8,783 nucleotides of DNA from Oscillospiraceae bacterium (GTDB taxonomy: Bacteria > Bacillota > Clostridia > Oscillospirales > Oscillospiraceae), in the NCBI GenBank assembly GCA_031255955.1, contig JAIRRO010000130.1, positions 1-8,783 on the forward strand, given 5' to 3'. How positions within the stretch are numbered: position 1 is the stretch's first letter; every line of letters begins with the position of its first letter. The notes under the pieces are model-generated. The model did not search any database, was not told the DNA's origin, and saw only the letters and a program-made list of their open reading frames with translations. Positions 5,530-8,783 of the stretch are shown piece after piece. Position numbers and translations under genes: made by a program.

Positions 5530-5770
5530 GCGGGAGTAAAAATGCGACGTGCCTTCACAGAGAGCCGGGGGGCTGAGAGCCGGTAAAACGCAGCGCATTA
5601 AATGGTCCGCCGAGGGCGCGGTCAAATGCCGCGACGTATCGCAAACGTCAGCTTGCGTGGAATATGTCAGTATTCCGTAAGGCGCGCGGAGCTTTTCCGC
5701 GAATCAAGGTGGCACCGCGGGTGGTTTTTACCCGTCCTTGACAATTATTTTTGTCGGGGACGGGTTTTTT
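5530..5770 (+). promoter_or_regulatory. T-box leader riboswitch, tryptophan-type (tRNA-Trp)
   Basis: This leader reads the charging state of a tRNA and lets transcription continue into trpE when the tRNA is uncharged. The Stem I base pairs GCGG (5530-5533) with CCGC (5607-5610). Above a specifier loop with AGUA (5535-5538), AATGCG (5541-5546) pairs with CGCATT (5594-5599). The codon TGG for Trp is at 5603-5605. AGAGAG lies at 5559-5564. Hairpins GGAATA/TATTCC (5659-5676) and CGCGGA/TCCGCG (5685-5701) precede the antiterminator. In that element AAGG (5706-5709) pairs with CCTT (5736-5739) and CGGGT (5718-5722) with ACCCG (5730-5734). The 7-base bulge UGGCACC is at 5710-5716. Its UGGC matches a tRNA ending GCCA, the discriminator G usual for bacterial tRNA-Trp. 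The alternative is the terminator at 5731-5770. Confidence 0.95.
5731..5770 (+). terminator. Regulated intrinsic terminator of the trp T-box
   Basis: CCCGTCC (5731-5737) pairs with GGACGGG (5758-5764). The stem continues inward through TTGACAA with TTGTCGG (5738-5744, 5751-5757), giving 14 bp including two G-T pairs, with a 6-base loop and a run of six T (5765-5770). Bases 5731-5739 are shared with the antiterminator, so the two structures exclude each other. Confidence 0.93.
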
Positions 5771-5796
5771 ACGTCCCCTAGAAGGGGGAAACACTT

Positions 5797-7287
5797 ATGA
5801 TTAGACCCACGTTGGACGAAGCGCGCGCCATATCGGGCGGCTTCACGCACATTCCCATCTCGGCGGAGATGTTCGCCGATCTCATCACACCCGTGGAGGC
5901 GCTGCGGACTGTGCGAGCCTCCGGCGCGGAGTGCTGCCTGCTGGAGAGCGCTCCGGGCGGGGAGAGCTGGGGCAGGTATACATTTTTATGCCTTGATCCC
6001 GAAAGCGAAATTTCCGGCAGCGGGGATAGTGTCGTCATTGCATCTAAGGGCGAGCGGCGCGTCCTGCAGGGCGATATTCACGAGCTGCTGCGCTCTGTGA
6101 CGGCAGGGCATATCAGTCCGCGGCTTGCGTATCTGCCGCCGTTTACGGGCGGGTTCGTCGGATATTTCGCGTATGAATACATCAGCCGAATTGAGCGCTC
6201 ATTGAAGCTCTCCGCGCGTGATGATGTGGGCTTTCACGATTTTCGTCTTATGCTGTTTCGGAAGGTGATAGCGTTTGACAGCCTGCGGCAGAAGATTTAT
6301 CTGATCGTGAACATCGGCGTCGGTGACGGCGCGGACGCTATTGAAGCCGAGTACGCGCGGGGCAGGGCAATCTTAGAGGAAATGCGTGAGCTGCTGCTGC
6401 GGCGCGACGCGGCGCGCGACGCGGCTGCGGCGGGGGAGCCGACGCCCCGCGCGGCGACGGGCAACTTTGAGGCGTCGCTTACAAAAGAAGGCTTTTGCGA
6501 GGCGGTGGAGCGCGTGAAGCGGCACATTTATGAGGGCGATATATTCCAATGCGTGCCGTCCGTGCGGCTGCGCGCGCCGTATACGGGCGATTTGCTGGAG
6601 GCTTACCGCGTGCTGAGGACGACAAATCCGTCGCCGTATATGTTCTATATCAGCTTTGGCGATTTGCAACTTGCCGGGGCTTCGCCCGAGACACTTGTGT
6701 CGCTCCGCGACGGCGAGGCGACGACATACCCGCTTGCCGGAACGTGCCGCCGCGGCGCGGACGACGCCGAAACCGAAGCGCTTATATCGGCGCTGCTGGA
6801 GGACGAAAAGGAGCTTTCCGAGCACGATATGCTGGTCGATCTCGGGCGCAACGACCTCGGGAAAATATGCGAGTTCGGCAGTGTTCGCGTGCCGGAATAT
6901 CGCGGTATAAAAAAGCTGTCTCACGTCTGCCATATCGCCTCCCGCGTGACGGGGCGGCTGCGCCCGGAGCTGGGCGCGCTTGATGTTATCGCGGCGGCGC
7001 TGCCCGCGGGGACGCTCTCCGGCGCGCCGAAAATTCGCGCCTGCGAGATAATCGATTCCATCGAGCAGACGCGGCGCGGCGTATACGGCGGCGCGGTGGG
7101 GTATATCGATTTTACGGGGGATATGGATCTGTGCATCGGTATCCGTATGGCGGCGCTGAAGGACGGCTATGTCTACGTTCAGGCGGGTGCGGGTATCGTG
7201 GCTGACAGCGTACCGGAAAAGGAATATGAGGAGTGCCGGAGCAAAGCCGGCGCTATGCTTGAGGCGATAGGAGGTGCGGCGCAATGA
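5797..7287 (+). CDS. trpE: Anthranilate synthase component I
   Basis: TrpE converts chorismate to anthranilate using ammonia supplied by the TrpG glutaminase, the first committed step of tryptophan synthesis. At 496 residues it is the usual length. LLES (48-51) is the known feedback site for bound tryptophan, so the enzyme is probably product-inhibited. The chorismate-binding domain shows ASPETLV (about 293-299), PLAGTCRRG (312-320, usually PIAGTRPRG), EHDMLVDLGRNDLG (342-355), PAGTLSGAPK (403-412), GGAVGY and GAGIVADSVPEKEYEE (464-479) with the metal-binding glutamates. LLES together with TrpG next door favours TrpE over the PabB homolog. GGGGG precedes the ATG by about 9 bases. The gene follows the T-box and overlaps trpG by 4 bases (ATGA). 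Confidence 0.96.
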   Translation: MIRPTLDEARAISGGFTHIPISAEMFADLITPVEALRTVRASGAECCLLESAPGGESWGRYTFLCLDPESEISGSGDSVVIASKGERRVLQGDIHELLRSVTAGHISPRLAYLPPFTGGFVGYFAYEYISRIERSLKLSARDDVGFHDFRLMLFRKVIAFDSLRQKIYLIVNIGVGDGADAIEAEYARGRAILEEMRELLLRRDAARDAAAAGEPTPRAATGNFEASLTKEGFCEAVERVKRHIYEGDIFQCVPSVRLRAPYTGDLLEAYRVLRTTNPSPYMFYISFGDLQLAGASPETLVSLRDGEATTYPLAGTCRRGADDAETEALISALLEDEKELSEHDMLVDLGRNDLGKICEFGSVRVPEYRGIKKLSHVCHIASRVTGRLRPELGALDVIAAALPAGTLSGAPKIRACEIIDSIEQTRRGVYGGAVGYIDFTGDMDLCIGIRMAALKDGYVYVQAGAGIVADSVPEKEYEECRSKAGAMLEAIGGAAQ

Positions 7288-7871
7288 TTCTCATCATCGA
7301 TAATTACGACAGCTTTACATTTAATCTCTATCAGCAGGCGGGTGTAATTAATCCCGATATCCGTGTTGTCAAAAACGACGAGCTGACCACCCCGGAGATA
7401 GCAGCGCTATCCCCGACGCATATCATCATATCGCCCGGACCGGGCAGACCGCGCGACGCGGGCGTCTGTGAGGAGCTTGTTTTAACGCTGGGCGCGCGCA
7501 TACCGATTCTCGGTGTGTGCCTCGGGCATCAGGCGATTTGCGAGGCGTTCGGCGCGGAGATAACATACGCCCGCCGCCTGATGCACGGCAAAACCAGCGC
7601 CGTACATGTCGCGAACGGCAGTCCGCTGTTCCGGAGCCTCCCGCCGATTATGGAGGCGGCGCGCTATCACTCCCTCGCCGCGCGGCGCGAGAGCATTCCG
7701 GATGAACTGCTGATTATAGCGGAGGACGACGAGGGCGAGGTTATGGGCATAAAGCACAGAGATTTCAATGTGTACGGCATACAGTTTCATCCGGAATCCA
7801 TTCTTACGCGCGGCGGCGCTGTGATTATGGAGAATTTTCTTTCGATTAAAGGAGGCGGCGGCAATGATTAA
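7284..7871 (+). CDS. trpG: Anthranilate synthase component II, glutamine amidotransferase
   Basis: This class I glutamine amidotransferase releases ammonia from glutamine for TrpE. The 195 residues are the normal length for a stand-alone subunit. Landmarks are IDNYDSFTFNL (5-15), SPGPGRPRDAG (50-60), the nucleophile Cys79 in GVCLGHQ (77-83), MHGKTSAV, and the rest of the triad in FHPES (His169, Glu171). GGAGG lies 9 bases upstream of the ATG, inside the end of trpE, and the 4-base overlap points to coupled translation and matched subunit amounts. In some bacteria the same protein also serves PabB; no pab gene is visible here. The end overlaps trpD by 8 bases. Confidence 0.96.
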   Translation: MILIIDNYDSFTFNLYQQAGVINPDIRVVKNDELTTPEIAALSPTHIIISPGPGRPRDAGVCEELVLTLGARIPILGVCLGHQAICEAFGAEITYARRLMHGKTSAVHVANGSPLFRSLPPIMEAARYHSLAARRESIPDELLIIAEDDEGEVMGIKHRDFNVYGIQFHPESILTRGGAVIMENFLSIKGGGGND

Positions 7872-8783
7872 AGAGGCGATTTACAGCATTCTTGGCGGGG
7901 GGAGCCTGACGCGTGACGAAGCGCGCGAGGTTATGACAGAGATGATGGAGGGGCGCGCGACTCCGGCGCAGATGGGCGCGTTTCTCACCGCGATGCGCGG
8001 CAAGGGCGAGACGATTGACGAGATTACGGCGTGCGCGTCCGTAATGCGCGAGAAATGCGTGAAGCTGAATCCCGGGCGCGATGTGCTGGACATCGTCGGT
8101 ACGGGCGGCGACGAGCTGTACAGCTTCAATATCTCTACTGTGTCGGCGTTTGTCATAGCGGCGGGCGGCGTACCCGTTGCAAAGCACGGCGGACGCAGCG
8201 TATCAAGCAAATGCGGCAGCGCAGACCTCTTAGAGGCGCTGGGCGCCAACATCACGCTCACCGCGCGGGAAAGCGAGGCTGTGCTGGATAAAACGGGAAT
8301 GTGCTTTATGCTTGCCAGTGTGTATCACTCGGCGATGAAGCACGTCGCGCCGGTGCGGCGCGAGCTGGGCGTGCGGACGATATTCAATATACTCGGGCCT
8401 CTAGCCAACCCCGCGGGCGCGAATATGCAGCTGCTCGGCGTGTATGACGAGAGCCTTGTGGAGCCGCTTGCCAGCGTGCTGTCCAATCTCGGCGTTAAAC
8501 GCGCGATGGTCGTCCACGGGCACGACGGACTTGACGAAATTACCCTCACCGGCTCAACGACGATATGCGAGGTGTCCGGCGGCGTGATGAACAGCTATTT
8601 TATTACGCCGGAGCAGTTTGGACTGGAGCGCCGCGAGCTGCGCGAGCTTGTAGGCGGCGGACCCGACGAAAACGCAGCCATAGCCCGCGCGATACTCTCC
8701 GGCGAACGCGGGGCAAAGCGCGACGTTGTGCTGCTCAATTCCGCCGTCTGCCTGTATATGGCGCGAAATGACATCACGCTGCG
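7864..8783 (+). CDS. trpD: Anthranilate phosphoribosyltransferase, first 306 residues, C-terminus off window
   Basis: TrpD joins anthranilate to phosphoribosyl pyrophosphate, the second tryptophan-specific step. The protein is usually about 340 residues, so perhaps 30-40 are missing. The PRPP loop GTGGD (79-83), the SFNIST motif (87-92), KHGGRSVSSKCGSAD (107-121), PVRRELGVRTIFNILGPLANP (about 162-182) and the magnesium pair in GLDEITL are all present. The anthranilate-contacting KHGN of well-studied enzymes reads KHGG here (Gly110). There is no fused TrpG domain, unlike E. coli. The ATG at 7864 lies 8 bases inside trpG, with GGAGG 8 bases before it. It is co-transcribed with trpE and trpG; the rest of the pathway probably follows to the right. 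Confidence 0.96.
   Translation, partial: MIKEAIYSILGGGSLTRDEAREVMTEMMEGRATPAQMGAFLTAMRGKGETIDEITACASVMREKCVKLNPGRDVLDIVGTGGDELYSFNISTVSAFVIAAGGVPVAKHGGRSVSSKCGSADLLEALGANITLTARESEAVLDKTGMCFMLASVYHSAMKHVAPVRRELGVRTIFNILGPLANPAGANMQLLGVYDESLVEPLASVLSNLGVKRAMVVHGHDGLDEITLTGSTTICEVSGGVMNSYFITPEQFGLERRELRELVGGGPDENAAIARAILSGERGAKRDVVLLNSAVCLYMARNDITL

Noticed and set aside
6373..7284. A 303-codon open frame on the minus strand
   Set aside because: It lies wholly opposite trpE, whose motifs and operon context are unmistakable. Long antisense frames are expected in GC-rich genes.
1..8783. CRISPR arrays, tRNA or rRNA genes, insertion sequences
   Set aside because: No regular spaced repeats, no tRNA-like cloverleaf, no rRNA and no transposase motifs were seen on either strand.

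Overview
The window looks like a GC-rich Firmicute, most likely a member of the Clostridia. The reasons are sigma-A type promoters of consensus form (TTGACA, 17-base spacer, TATAAT-like), strong GGAGG ribosome binding sites, a T-box riboswitch in front of the trp genes, a glycosyltransferase of a type common in clostridia, and an SSB tail ending DGDLPF. The genus cannot be fixed from this sequence.

Layout. Positions 1-1805 (minus) hold the first 601 codons of a cyclic beta-glucan synthase-like membrane glycosyltransferase that runs off the left edge. Positions 1896-4041 (minus) form an accessory stretch. It contains a 5'-truncated surface-protein remnant, two small unrecognised genes of clearly lower GC (2648-3181 and 3224-3538), and a lipoprotein that carries only the first strand of a formylglycine-generating-enzyme (FGE/SUMF1) domain. 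A good promoter at 4093-4121 probably reads into this stretch. Positions 4198-5315 (minus) are the conserved rpsF-ssb-rpsR operon (ribosomal protein S6, single-strand binding protein, S18), with its own promoter, a structured leader and a terminator-like hairpin. Positions 5473-8783 (plus) are the start of a tryptophan operon: promoter, tryptophan-type T-box leader with a terminator, then trpE, trpG and trpD (trpD is cut by the right edge).

How the genes work together. The trp leader senses uncharged tRNA-Trp and controls transcription of anthranilate synthase (TrpE with TrpG) and anthranilate phosphoribosyltransferase (TrpD). The three genes overlap by 4 and 8 bases and are probably translationally coupled. 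S6 and S18 bind next to each other in the small ribosomal subunit, and their operon leader can fold into competing hairpins that could serve autoregulation. The rpsF and trp promoters lie back to back across a shared A/T-rich spacer.

No clearly new system was found. The best candidates for a closer look are the low-GC pair of small genes, the chimeric lipoprotein, the rpsF leader and the specifier register of the T-box. The family assignments come from recognising motifs by eye; no database search was possible.
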